Shown piece by piece: positions 1 through 8,083 of a stretch of 64,000 bases of DNA. The notes under the pieces are model-generated. The model saw only the letters and a program-made list of their open reading frames with translations, had not been told where the DNA came from and searched no databases. The first letter of the stretch is position 1. Every line of letters begins with the position of its first letter. This DNA comes from Myroides sp. WP-1. Its GTDB lineage: Bacteria; Bacteroidota; Bacteroidia; Flavobacteriales; Flavobacteriaceae. The translations under genes and the position numbers were made by a program. The stretch covers positions 1 through 64,000 of the forward strand of contig NZ_JACHTC010000001.1 of NCBI RefSeq assembly GCF_014145635.1, given 5' to 3'.

Positions 1-82
1 TTTCAAATAAGGAAACTATTTCGCGTTTAAATTCTTCTGAATAAACACGACTTTTTTGAATAATTTTGACATTGGGTTTCAT
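1..82 (-). CDS. Transposase OrfA N-terminus (IS3-type), cut by window edge
   Basis: Reading the minus strand from the ATG at 82 gives 27 codons running off the window. The residues include YSEEFKREIVSLFE, the usual opening of an IS3-family OrfA helix-turn-helix that binds the element's ends. Only the N-terminus is visible, so the family call rests on this short motif. The IS end probably lies between about 85 and 125, between this start and the two-component operon. The IS would therefore abut the 3' end of the histidine kinase gene. Confidence 0.6.
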   Translation of the reverse strand, partial: MKPNVKIIQKSRVYSEEFKREIVSLFE

Positions 83-161
83 ATAAAAATTGACTTTTTA
101 TGGTCAACCTATATCAGGGACGTACAGAGGTGTTGAGGACACTATACCATCAACCTACAAC

Positions 162-1451
162 CTACAACCCTCGACTCACTGTAAAACGATGCATACCATC
201 AAAATCATAGTTGATCTTTATTGAGCTTGTTACTTTGACGATAGTTTGTACTAAGGATAAACCCAAACCACTGGATTCTTCATTGGTGGTACTTCTAAAA
301 AAGCGGTTGTAAATGGCTTTTTCGTCCAGGGGAATTTTAGTATCGCTTGTATTGGCAATTGAAAAAGAGTTGTGCTTGAGTTCAATGACAATTTTTCCTT
401 GTGAAACATTGTGAATCAAGGCATTTTTTAAAAGATTTTGAACAAGGGTAATGGCTAATCCTTTATCCATGGTTACTAGAAAAGAATCGTCTGTTTCAAT
501 TAGGCTAACGTCTATTTTTTTGTAGGTGAATAAATCGTCAAAATCTTGAACTATCGCTTTGACAACTTGATTGAGATTTACTTCTTGGTATTGACTGAAT
601 TGATTATTTTCAATTTTAGTCAACATTAGAAGAGATTTATTGAGCTTAATTAAGCGAGTCAAACTTTGATGGATGGATTGAATTTGATCAATTTGTTTTT
701 CACTTAATTCTTCCGCTTCTACCAGGAGCTCTAACTTGTTGTTGATTATCGCTAGTGGCGTTTGAGACTCATGGGCGGCGTTAGAAACAAATGTTTTTTG
801 TTGTTCTACCATATCTTCTATGCGTTGAATCATTTTATTGATTTCGCTTTGTAGATCAGTAAATTCCTTAATAGGGGTTTGGGTTTTGGCCGTGATGATT
901 TGTCGACCAAGGGTATAGGTTTTTAAATTGTTTACTAAGTGGTAAAAGGGATTCCAAACCACGCGTTTTAAGATGATGTGGTTAATGAGGTATATACTGG
1001 TCAATAGAGCAAGGTATAACGCGAGTACGGCAAGACCGAAATCGTTGAGTAGATCATCCGCTTCAATAGTAGAGGTTCGTATTTCAAGTAGATAGTTATC
1101 TCCTTTTTTGTCTACAAAAGTGGTTGTTAACATGCGGACAGGTTCTTCATTATCGTCAATATCCATGTAAACCATCGCTGTGGAAAAAATATTTTTTTGA
1201 GAATATTGACCTGGTGCTAACGGGGTAATGCGAAAACCACTTGAGGTAAAAGGTAAAAAACTCTCGACATTGGGATTGGTATAGGCTCTTTTGACGATTT
1301 CTGTTTTGCTATTTTTGAGTCCATCATCTATATTGTCATAGATCTCTTCTGTCATAAAAGCGTAGAAAATCAAGATCCAAGCAGTGAGCACAACAATAAT
1401 TCCTACAGAAAGGTAACCTAGCATGTAATTGTGTAGTCTCATCTTATTCAT
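162..1451 (-). CDS. Sensor histidine kinase (OmpR-partner type)
   Basis: Membrane histidine kinase that should phosphorylate the response regulator encoded just upstream. The 429-aa protein has TM helices at about 9-33 and 137-158 with a roughly 100-residue periplasmic segment between them. A HisKA domain follows with the H-box AAHESQTP (His227), then a HATPase_c domain with the GLGLSLVQ ATP-lid motif near the C-terminus. The start codon overlaps the end of the regulator gene by 8 bp, so the two are translationally coupled. The signal sensed cannot be read from the sequence. An internal Met at residue 4 is an alternative start. Confidence 0.9.
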   Translation of the reverse strand: MNKMRLHNYMLGYLSVGIIVVLTAWILIFYAFMTEEIYDNIDDGLKNSKTEIVKRAYTNPNVESFLPFTSSGFRITPLAPGQYSQKNIFSTAMVYMDIDDNEEPVRMLTTTFVDKKGDNYLLEIRTSTIEADDLLNDFGLAVLALYLALLTSIYLINHIILKRVVWNPFYHLVNNLKTYTLGRQIITAKTQTPIKEFTDLQSEINKMIQRIEDMVEQQKTFVSNAAHESQTPLAIINNKLELLVEAEELSEKQIDQIQSIHQSLTRLIKLNKSLLMLTKIENNQFSQYQEVNLNQVVKAIVQDFDDLFTYKKIDVSLIETDDSFLVTMDKGLAITLVQNLLKNALIHNVSQGKIVIELKHNSFSIANTSDTKIPLDEKAIYNRFFRSTTNEESSGLGLSLVQTIVKVTSSIKINYDFDGMHRFTVSRGL

Positions 1452-2121
1452 TTACGAGTTTATACCCCATGCCGTATACCGATTGTATATTCACTTCAGC
1501 TTGGTGTGTTTTGAGTTTTTTACGCAAGTTTTTAACTTGTGAATAGACGAAGTCATAACTATCAGCTTCGTCCATGTTGTCTCCCCAAATATGTTCTACC
1601 AGGGATGATTTGGTTACTAAGCGATTGGCATTGACTACAAAATAATATAACAAGTCAAATTCTTTGTGATTTAAGGTTACGGGAGAACCATCAACTAAAA
1701 CTGTGCGTTCATCAATAAAAACCTCAACATTGTTCCACTTTATACTTTGAAAACCTTGTTGATTTTTACGTCTGAGTACAGATTTGATTCTGGCGAGTAG
1801 TTCTGACAGGTGAAAGGGTTTGGTCAAATAGTCGTCCGCACCGAGTTCTAAACCTAATACCTTGTCGTCAATAGAATCTTTTGCAGAAATAATAATGACT
1901 GAATCTTCTTTGCCTATGCTTTTAATTTCTCTTAGTAGATCAATGCCATTTCCGTCTGGAAGCATGATATCAAGCAAGATGCAATCATAATCATACCCCA
2001 CCAGTTTGTCTATTCCCTGCTTGTAGTTTTCCGCTACTTCTACTATATAATGCTCTTTGGTTAATGACTCTTGCATAATAGCACGCAGTTCTTTTTCATC
2101 TTCAATAACTAGGATTTTCAT
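1444..2121 (-). CDS. OmpR/PhoB-family response regulator
   Basis: DNA-binding response regulator of 225 aa. The N-terminal receiver has the acidic pocket D8/E9, phospho-acceptor D51 in LLDIMLPDG and the switch Lys101 in TKPF. The C-terminal winged helix ends with the typical YGMGYKL hairpin. It is the first gene of a two-gene minus-strand operon with the kinase at 162-1451. It is divergent from the adenylyltransferase gene at 2471, with a large imperfect palindrome between them. Its targets cannot be read from the sequence. Confidence 0.92.
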   Translation of the reverse strand: MKILVIEDEKELRAIMQESLTKEHYIVEVAENYKQGIDKLVGYDYDCILLDIMLPDGNGIDLLREIKSIGKEDSVIIISAKDSIDDKVLGLELGADDYLTKPFHLSELLARIKSVLRRKNQQGFQSIKWNNVEVFIDERTVLVDGSPVTLNHKEFDLLYYFVVNANRLVTKSSLVEHIWGDNMDEADSYDFVYSQVKNLRKKLKTHQAEVNIQSVYGMGYKLVNE

Positions 2122-2194
2122 TTTTATTTCTTTACTTCTAAAGGTACTGTTTTTTTGTGAGTCGAGTATTGTAATTCGTCAGTTTTACTGGATG

Positions 2195-2296
2195 TTTGTT
2201 TGGGGTTTCGTTCGGGTTTCGTTTGGTACTTGTTCGGTAAAATGGCCTTAAACCCAACAAATATCGAACAAAACCCAAACAAGTACCGAACAAAAC
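2195..2296. repeat. Imperfect inverted repeat between divergent genes
   Basis: Two arms of about 50 bp meet at a GGCC centre near 2245. By hand alignment roughly two thirds of positions pair, and several mismatches are G-U compatible. Both arms carry GGTACTTGTT (2225-2234, and inverted at 2279-2288) and are built from GTTTGGT/GTTCGGT-like words. It sits between the response regulator and the adenylyltransferase gene. It could be a regulatory hairpin, or a decayed miniature element; no protein is encoded here. Confidence 0.5.
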
Positions 2297-2470
2297 TTTA
2301 ATGTGGACTATCAGTTGATTGCAATTCAGTGTATTGTATTTTGTTGGAGAAGAAAATAAGTAAAAATAAGGATATTTTAATGCTAAAAATGGAAGGAAAG
2401 GGAAGTAGGGGTGGCGGTTTTGTAGGATTGTTCTTACTTTTGAAAAAAAATCTATTTTATACTAGCTTCC

Positions 2471-3328
2471 ATGTACAATCCAATCGATATCCAAAAGAAA
2501 ATCCTTGATTTAGCCTCTAATGATAGTAGAATACGCGCTGTTTTGCTTCAAGGTTCTAGAGCTAATATTCATGTTGTAGAAGATGAATATCAAGATTTTG
2601 ATCTTTTATTTGTTGTGGATCGATTTGAATCGTTTTTACAAGATCGTTCGTGGTTAGCTCAATTGGGAACTCCTCTTGTACAACAGTTGCCAGATGAAAT
2701 GGAACTTGGGAGAGATTTAGCTGTAGAAAAAGTATCATTTACCCTATTGACTATTTTTCAAGAAGGGTATCGCTTGGATATTACGCTTTTTCCCAAAGAA
2801 AAAATGAGTACTCATTTCCAACCGGATAGTTTAACGGTAGTTTGGTTAGATAAAGAGGATATGTTTCTCCACTTGTCTCCCGCTTCTGATAGTGATTATC
2901 ATGTTCAAAAACCTACGCAACGCTTATTTAATGAAACTAGTAATGAATTTTGGTGGTGTGTTACTAACGTAGCAAAGGGGTTAAAAAGAGGAGAGATCAC
3001 CTATGCTAAAGAGATGTTAGAAACTGTAGTTCGACCCGTTTTTATGGATATGATTGCTTGGCATATAGGAGCACAAAACAACTTTGCTATTTCTATCGGA
3101 AAGTCGGGTAAATTCATGCAACGATACTTAACGGAAGGAGATTATCAGACGATTTTAAGCACGTATAGTGATGCTGCTCTTTCGAATAATTGGCAAGCGC
3201 TTTTTGTCTTGATGGACTTCTTTTTTAAGAAACAACGAGAAGTTGCTGCCATATTGAATTTTAATTATGACGAAGATGAGGCCAACCGCGTTCGTCAGTT
3301 AGTTGACACAATGTATGCTTTGGATTAG
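2471..3328 (+). CDS. Aminoglycoside 6-adenylyltransferase family protein (AadS/AadE-like)
   Basis: Predicted nucleotidyltransferase that adenylylates streptomycin-type aminoglycosides. The 285-aa length matches ANT(6)/AadS enzymes. The signature LQGSRAN (GSR at 28-30) is followed by the metal-binding pair DFD at 42-44, as in the polymerase-beta fold. The C-terminal half is the helical aminoglycoside-binding region of this family (NEFWWCVTNVAKGLKRGE). Related ANT(6)-like genes are common in flavobacterial chromosomes, so this may be intrinsic. No mobile-element genes flank it directly. Substrate specificity is inferred from the family. Confidence 0.85.
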   Translation: MYNPIDIQKKILDLASNDSRIRAVLLQGSRANIHVVEDEYQDFDLLFVVDRFESFLQDRSWLAQLGTPLVQQLPDEMELGRDLAVEKVSFTLLTIFQEGYRLDITLFPKEKMSTHFQPDSLTVVWLDKEDMFLHLSPASDSDYHVQKPTQRLFNETSNEFWWCVTNVAKGLKRGEITYAKEMLETVVRPVFMDMIAWHIGAQNNFAISIGKSGKFMQRYLTEGDYQTILSTYSDAALSNNWQALFVLMDFFFKKQREVAAILNFNYDEDEANRVRQLVDTMYALD

Positions 3329-3488
3329 TTTTGTTTTTTTGTTTTTCGTTTTTTTGTAATCAGCTATTGGTGATGAATGAAGAGAAAGAGGAAAGTTTAA
3401 AGGTTATCACTGTATTTTACAAAAGTAAGAAAGCTTTTCCTTGAATTGAAAATCTAGATACTCAAACAAAGCAACAAATAAACAAACT

Positions 3489-3914
3489 ATGCAAGCAATC
3501 ATTCAGGAATTTGAAACTCTTATTGAGCAATTTCCTCTCGCAATTTTAGCACTTTCACCCACAGAGATGGAAAGTAAAACAACTCCAGATAAGTGGAGTA
3601 AAAAGGAAATTGTAGGGCATTTAATTGATAGTGCAGTAACAAATTATCTTCGATTTATTAAGGCGCAATTTCAAGAAAATCCACAGCTTTTCTATGAACA
3701 GGTAGAATATTGTCAAAGTGCTAATTATCAAGAAACTGAACTAATACAACTTGTCGAATTATGGAGTGCTTTAAATAAGCAACTGTTGTTTTTGTTTCAG
3801 ATAATTCTACAGAAAAACGTGCAAAATAGAGTTTGTAACAATCAAACACTTGCGTATTTGATGGAAGATTATGTCAAGCATTTCAAACATCATCAAAAGC
3901 AAATTTTTGAATAA
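3489..3914 (+). CDS. DinB-like (DinB_2) protein
   Basis: Small 141-aa protein of the DinB/YfiT four-helix-bundle superfamily. The opening PDKWSKKEIVGHLIDSA segment carries the first metal-ligand histidine, and the C-terminal KHFKHHQKQ supplies the other His residues of the usual three-His site. Members are putative metal-dependent thiol S-transferases or stress proteins, but the substrate of this one is unknown. It is a single gene between the adenylyltransferase and a repeat-rich intergenic stretch. Gene and family are clear; function is not. Confidence 0.75.
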   Translation: MQAIIQEFETLIEQFPLAILALSPTEMESKTTPDKWSKKEIVGHLIDSAVTNYLRFIKAQFQENPQLFYEQVEYCQSANYQETELIQLVELWSALNKQLLFLFQIILQKNVQNRVCNNQTLAYLMEDYVKHFKHHQKQIFE

Positions 3915-3930
3915 CTTTTGAGGAATAGAA

Positions 3931-4065
3931 GAAATCGAAACGAAGTGAAAATCGAAACGCAGTGAAAATCGGAACGCAGTGTAGATTCATCGAACACCAA
4001 AACAAATATAAACTAAGTGAGATATATTCATTGAACTCCAAAACAAATATAAAATAGGTGAGATA
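3931..4065 (+). repeat. Dispersed repeat locus 1: three 16/17-mers plus two 41-mers
   Basis: Three copies of a 16-17 bp unit (core GAAAATCGGAACGCAGT; 3931-3946, 3947-3963, 3964-3980) are followed by two 41-bp units (3984-4024 and 4025-4065) that contain CGAACACCAAAACAAATA. The same units in the opposite orientation occupy 7083-7299, and one set occurs at 50011-50071. There are no unique spacers of constant length, so this is not a CRISPR array. The rest of the 300-bp gap up to 4218 shows only a possible -7 box, TACTTTTG at 4188-4195, for the thioredoxin gene. Confidence 0.85.
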
Positions 4066-4218
4066 AAGAAGAAAGAGGAAAAATTTTCTAAATATGGAGA
4101 ATCTCTACAAAAAAATAAAAAACAAACAAAAGCAATTTGTCCGATTTTTGCTTCAATTTGTGTGGCTTTATCACTAGTAAAGAAGGCTACTTTTGTTGTA
4201 ATTTAAAACAATATACAG

Positions 4219-4512
4219 ATGAAAGTAGAAGATTTTTTAGGAAAAACAGACAAACCTATTTTACTACAGTTTTTTGCGGAGTGGTGTGGTCCTTGTAAAA
4301 TGTTATCTCGAATGATTGATGAATCATTGGATATGGTAACCGAGAAAGTAGAATTACAGCGTATAGATGTAGATCGGGATTCGCAGTTGGCGGCTGAATT
4401 TTTTGTACGAGCCGTTCCAACAATGGTAGTGATTGATCAGGACGGGGTGATTTTATGGAGACATACTGGAGTACTGCCAGTACCTGAAATCATAAAACAA
4501 CTAAACTTGTAA
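4219..4512 (+). CDS. Thioredoxin-family protein
   Basis: A 97-aa single-domain thioredoxin with the dithiol active site FFAEWCGPCKM (Cys23, Cys26) and the cis-proline loop AVPTMVV (Pro67). It is probably a cytoplasmic disulfide reductase or thiol-redox partner, since no signal peptide is present. It is slightly shorter than classical Trx (about 105 aa), lacking some of the N-terminal strand. It stands alone between a repeat region and the deaminase gene. The family is certain; whether it is the housekeeping Trx or an accessory copy cannot be told here. Confidence 0.92.
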   Translation: MKVEDFLGKTDKPILLQFFAEWCGPCKMLSRMIDESLDMVTEKVELQRIDVDRDSQLAAEFFVRAVPTMVVIDQDGVILWRHTGVLPVPEIIKQLNL

Positions 4513-4594
4513 AAAGACAGGGAGATATCTTGTGCATGGGGGTACTGTTGTTTAGATAAAAATAAAATAATGGATGATCTAAAATAGAAAAACA

Positions 4595-4993
4595 ATGGAA
4601 TTTAGTGTATTAAAAGAACGTGCATTAACCTATGCTAAGTATCAAGAAGTGAATCGATTTGTAGCTTTTGGTTCAGTAGCCTCTGCTATTCTAACCACTC
4701 AAGGAAATGTTTATGTTGGTATTAGTATTGATACCGCTTGTTCGATGGGATTTTGTGCAGAGCATTCGGCTATTGCTGAGATGTTGAAACATCGAGAAGT
4801 GCAAATAGAAAAGCTTATTGCTGTGACAGAAAACGGTGAAGTAGTTCCGCCATGTGGACGTTGTCGTGAACTAGTAACACAAGTATCTCCTGAGAACTAC
4901 AACACACAAGTGATGGTCAATGCAGATACTGTTGTAACAATGAAAGACCTTTTGCCTTTTGATTGGAAACCAACTGTAGATAAAAATTGGTAA
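4595..4993 (+). CDS. Cytidine deaminase-family protein
   Basis: Zinc-dependent deaminase of 132 aa. The catalytic motif CAEHSA (Cys54, Glu56) and the second zinc motif PPCGRC (Cys87, Cys90) give the three-Cys arrangement of homotetrameric cytidine deaminases and blasticidin-S deaminases. Expected reaction: hydrolytic deamination of cytidine or deoxycytidine to uridine in pyrimidine salvage. The GFCAEH and PPCGRCRE wording fits either cytidine deaminase or a blasticidin-type deaminase. The reductase gene follows after 15 bp and may be co-transcribed. Confidence 0.85.
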   Translation: MEFSVLKERALTYAKYQEVNRFVAFGSVASAILTTQGNVYVGISIDTACSMGFCAEHSAIAEMLKHREVQIEKLIAVTENGEVVPPCGRCRELVTQVSPENYNTQVMVNADTVVTMKDLLPFDWKPTVDKNW

Positions 4994-5008
4994 ACTAATA
5001 ATAAAAAA

Positions 5009-5557
5009 ATGAGAAATGTTATTTTGTATATCGCGGTGAGTTTGGATGGTTATATAGCTGATGGAGAAGGGAGTGTTTCTTTTCTGGATGACTTTCAGGA
5101 TGAAAAGGTTGGCGATTATGGTTATCAAGATTTCTTAGCTGAAATTGACACCTGTTTGATGGGAAGTAAAACGTATAAAACGATTCTTGATTTTGGTTAT
5201 CCATGGCCTTATCCAGAGCAAGAAACCTACGTTATCACGTCGAATCCGCAATTGAAGATTGATAGTCCAAATACCGTAAGGGTAACGGATAATATAGGAG
5301 AAGTAATTCAACAATTAAAAGAAAAAAAATCAGATAAAAACATCTGGTTAGTAGGCGGAGGGCAGTTGGTACACTATGTTTTGAATGCCAATCTCCTGGA
5401 TCAGATGGTTTTGTCGATCACACCTAAAATACTGGGAGAGGGGATTCGCTTGTTTCCTGAAAAAAGTATAGGATCAACGTGGGAATTAACGCATCAGAAA
5501 GCCTTTGAAACGGGTATGATGGTGTTGACCTATACGAAAAGAAAAGACGGTAGATAG
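5009..5557 (+). CDS. Dihydrofolate reductase-fold protein (RibD C-terminal type)
   Basis: 182-aa member of the RibD_C/DHFR-like family of NADPH-dependent reductases. It starts with VILYIAVSLDGYIAD, has the substrate-side motif MGSKTYKTIL, and carries the NADPH-binding glycine strand IWLVGGGQLV followed by ITPKILGEGIRLF. These family hallmarks place it with YyaP/YwjB-like proteins rather than with FolA. No physiological substrate is established for this group. It lies 15 bp after the deaminase gene, the same pairing of activities found in RibD, though these are not riboflavin genes. Confidence 0.82.
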   Translation: MRNVILYIAVSLDGYIADGEGSVSFLDDFQDEKVGDYGYQDFLAEIDTCLMGSKTYKTILDFGYPWPYPEQETYVITSNPQLKIDSPNTVRVTDNIGEVIQQLKEKKSDKNIWLVGGGQLVHYVLNANLLDQMVLSITPKILGEGIRLFPEKSIGSTWELTHQKAFETGMMVLTYTKRKDGR

Positions 5558-5615
5558 GCAAAAATAAAGAGGAGAATGCGTATCTTTATAAGACGTTGAA
5601 TAAAAAAGTAAGAAT

Positions 5616-6374
5616 ATGCCTAATCATCCTAACAGTACCACAAGATTTTCAGATAGAGTAGCAGACTATATTCGTTATCGACCTCAATATCCCTTAGAAA
5701 TGATAGAGCAATTAGAGCAAATAGTGGGGTTAACCCCTGTGTTTACTATTGCAGATATTGGCAGTGGTACTGGACTTTCAGCTCAGCGCTTTGTTGAAGC
5801 GGGGAATTTAGTTTACGGTGTTGAACCTAATTACGAGATGAGAGAAGCGAGTAGAACGTTTTTTCAAGGTAATCGCAATTTTAAAGCTATTGATGGAACA
5901 GCGGAACAAACAACTCTTGTAACGAAGTCTATCGATTTGATTTTCTGCGGACAAGCGTATCATTGGTTTGATTTTGAACAAACAAAATTGGAGTTTGATC
6001 GCATTCTTAAACCCAATGGGACGATTGTTTTGGCGTGGAATGAGCGCTGTACTACAGATCCGCTACAGCAGGAATATGAACAGATGATGCGCGATTTGAT
6101 TCCCGAGTATCATAAAGTCACTCAAAAGAATATTGATACAGCCAATATCACTGCCTTTTTAGCACCTAGAGCAGTAGAAATTGTATCTCTTACGAATCAA
6201 CAAATTTTCAATTTAGAAGAACTAAAAGGAAGGTTGTTATCTTCCTCTTATGCACCTAAAGAAGGAGATGAACGTTATGTAGAGGTTATGCAGGCATTGG
6301 AACAGATTTTTGAAAAATACCAAGAAGACGGAACGGTTGTCTTTCGTTATGATACCAAATTATACATCGGTTGA
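5616..6374 (+). CDS. Class I SAM-dependent methyltransferase
   Basis: 252-aa Rossmann-fold methyltransferase. Motif I is ADIGSGTGLSAQRF, with acidic loop VYGVEPN, post-motif FCGQAYHWFDF and KPNGTIVLAWN. The N-terminal FSDRVADYIRYRPQYP is typical of the UbiE/trans-aconitate-methyltransferase-like group in Gram-positives and Bacteroidota. Substrate is unknown; a small molecule is likely. A truncated relative of exactly this N-terminus lies at 54003-54191. It is cytoplasmic and monocistronic, followed at once by a 77-bp intergenic repeat. Confidence 0.88.
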   Translation: MPNHPNSTTRFSDRVADYIRYRPQYPLEMIEQLEQIVGLTPVFTIADIGSGTGLSAQRFVEAGNLVYGVEPNYEMREASRTFFQGNRNFKAIDGTAEQTTLVTKSIDLIFCGQAYHWFDFEQTKLEFDRILKPNGTIVLAWNERCTTDPLQQEYEQMMRDLIPEYHKVTQKNIDTANITAFLAPRAVEIVSLTNQQIFNLEELKGRLLSSSYAPKEGDERYVEVMQALEQIFEKYQEDGTVVFRYDTKLYIG

Positions 6375-6376
6375 CA

Positions 6377-6453
6377 GTTAACGGTTGACAGAAAACGATC
6401 AGATGTAAGAAAACTATTCTTTTGTAGATTGTTTTCTTGATCTCAACGTCTCA
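6377..6453 (+). repeat. About 77-bp direct repeat, left copy
   Basis: Begins GTTAACGGTTGACAG and ends GATCTCAACGTCTCA. It is nearly identical to 6992-7069, with a handful of substitutions and a one-base length difference. The two copies flank the GNAT gene at 6475-6942 in the same orientation. No protein is encoded. Confidence 0.85.
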
Positions 6454-6474
6454 ACGTCTCAACAAATTCATTTT

Positions 6475-6942
6475 TTACTCTTCTAAACGCATGCGCATGG
6501 ATTGACTAAATGGACGTAAACCCTCTCGTTCATATAATTGAATCGCTTGTGTATTTTGAGTTAAAACAGTAAGTTCAAAGTAAGCAGCTTCTTTTTCTAT
6601 TCCCCAGTTTTTTACACGTTGAATTAAAGCTTTGCCATATCCTTTTCCTCTGGTTGAAGGATGAACAACTAAATCTAATAAATACATACAACTTTGTTGC
6701 ACAAAAGCGTTATACGGTGGACTTTGCTGCAGTTGTGTAAGGGCAAATCCTTGTATTCCTCCTTCATCCTCTATAACAAATACGGTAAAATTATCTTCAC
6801 CACGAATTGCAAGCGTTACAAACGCCTCGTCCTGATTGGCTTTTTGCATGTAGTTGGGCTCTAGTTCGGCCATGCGCTCAAATAGTATTGTGTATAGGTT
6901 TTGAATGGAAGATAAATCACGGAGTGTTGCTTTTCTAATCAT
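6475..6942 (-). CDS. GNAT-family N-acetyltransferase
   Basis: Acetyl-CoA-dependent N-acetyltransferase of about 155 aa. The acetyl-CoA pyrophosphate loop is VVHPSTRGKGYGKALI (R-x-x-G-x-G), followed by TQNTQAIQLYEREGL, the usual motif B. I choose the ATG at 6942 (MIRKATLRD) because upstream in-frame extension would need a TTG codon and family members start here. The substrate is unknown. It is flanked on both sides by near-identical 77-bp direct repeats, so it may have been duplicated or moved as a unit. Confidence 0.87.
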   Translation of the reverse strand: MIRKATLRDLSSIQNLYTILFERMAELEPNYMQKANQDEAFVTLAIRGEDNFTVFVIEDEGGIQGFALTQLQQSPPYNAFVQQSCMYLLDLVVHPSTRGKGYGKALIQRVKNWGIEKEAAYFELTVLTQNTQAIQLYEREGLRPFSQSMRMRLEE

Positions 6943-6991
6943 GTGTAAAGTTAATAGATTTACCTTCAAAGATATTGCTTTATAGTTAATG

Positions 6992-7069
6992 GTTAACGGT
7001 TGACAGAAAAAGGATCAGATTTAAGAAAGCTATTCTTTTGTAGATTGTTTTCTTGATCTCAACGTCTCA
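6992..7069 (+). repeat. About 78-bp direct repeat, right copy
   Basis: Second copy of the 6377-6453 repeat, lying just upstream of the GNAT start. It runs without a break into low-complexity CACCTCA words and then the 41-bp repeat array. Its presence in the GNAT promoter region could influence expression, but no motif is recognised. Confidence 0.85.
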
Positions 7070-7082
7070 TCACCTCACCATC

Positions 7083-7299
7083 TATCTCACTTATTTTATA
7101 TTTGTTTTAGTGTTCGATGAATATACCTCATTTATTTTATATTTGTTTTGGTGTTCGATGAATATATCTCACTTAGTTTATATTTGTTTTGGTGTTCGAT
7201 GAATATATCTCACCTAGTTTATATTTGTTTTGGTGTTCGATGAATCTACACTGCGTTCCGATTTTCACTGCGTTCCGATTTTCACTGCGTTTCGATTTC
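7083..7299 (-). repeat. Dispersed repeat locus 2: four 41-mers plus three 17-mers
   Basis: Four head-to-tail 41-bp units (7083-7123, 7124-7164, 7165-7205, 7206-7246) are followed by three copies of a 17-bp unit with core CACTGCGTTCCGATTTT (7250-7299). This is the reverse complement of the order seen at 3931-4065. It is then followed by CATCACCTCAACACCTCA-type words to about 7335. The units carry point differences but no length variation. The rest of the gap up to 7398 is low complexity. Confidence 0.88.
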
Positions 7300-7398
7300 A
7301 TCACCTCATCACCTCAACACCTCAACACCTCAACAAACAAACAACAAACAACGAGCAACGAACAATGAACAACAAACAATAATCTAATATAAAATAGT

Positions 7399-7938
7399 AT
7401 GGAGATCTTAATAGAGACAGAGCGATTGCTTATAAGAGAATTATTACCAACCGATGTAGAGGGAATGTTTGATTTAGACTCTAACCCAGAAGTGCATCAA
7501 TACTTAGGAAAACAGCCCGTAAAGAGTAAAGAAGAAACACTTGATGTAATTGATTTTATTCGTCAGCAATATAGCGATAATGGCATTGCGCGTTGGGTAA
7601 TGGTAGATAAAGAGACCAATGATTTTATTGGTTGGACAGGTTTTAAGTATGTTACAGAGTCAACCAATAATCACGTTAATTACTATGATTTGGGGTATCG
7701 TTTGCGACAAAAATATTGGGGCAAAGGTATTGCTACAGAAGCGGCAATTGCTTGTTTGAATTACGGATTCAACCAATTGGGATTTCACGAGGTATTTGCT
7801 ATGGCCGATTGCGACAATGAGGGCTCAAACAACATTTTAAAAAAATTGGGGTTTTCTCGTATTGAAACCTTTGATTTAGACGGTGTTCCTCATCATTGGT
7901 ATCGATTAGATAAAAGTGATTTTAATAGAGAAAAATAA
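7399..7938 (+). CDS. GNAT acetyltransferase, RimJ/RimL type
   Basis: 179-aa acetyltransferase opening with ETERLLIRELLPTDVEGMF, typical of the Acetyltransf_3 (RimJ/RimL) group. The acetyl-CoA loop is LRQKYWGKGIATEAA, followed by NEGSNNILKKLGF. Such proteins acetylate N-termini, amino acids or small amines; no substrate can be assigned here. It is monocistronic with a clear terminator 9 bp downstream, and its promoter lies next to the 41-bp repeat array. Confidence 0.88.
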   Translation: MEILIETERLLIRELLPTDVEGMFDLDSNPEVHQYLGKQPVKSKEETLDVIDFIRQQYSDNGIARWVMVDKETNDFIGWTGFKYVTESTNNHVNYYDLGYRLRQKYWGKGIATEAAIACLNYGFNQLGFHEVFAMADCDNEGSNNILKKLGFSRIETFDLDGVPHHWYRLDKSDFNREK

Positions 7939-7946
7939 AAGAGTAG

Positions 7947-7974
7947 AAGAGAATCATAACGGTTCTCTTTTTTT
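7947..7974 (+). terminator. Rho-independent terminator after GNAT gene
   Basis: AAGAGAATC at 7947-7955 pairs with GGTTCTCTT at 7961-7969 (one T-G pair), with a run of T to 7974. It is placed directly after the stop at 7938. Confidence 0.75.
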
Positions 7975-8083
7975 ATAATGTACGATTTCGTGAAGTTTTT
8001 TTTGCCTCTATTTCACTGTAGAGGATTTTTAGAAAGGAAGAAAAAAGCATAGAATAGAATAGTTTACAGCAAATTGAAGTTGC

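Noticed and set aside
7083..7299. Possible CRISPR array
   Set aside because: The 41-bp units are directly adjacent with no unique spacers, and no cas genes are present.
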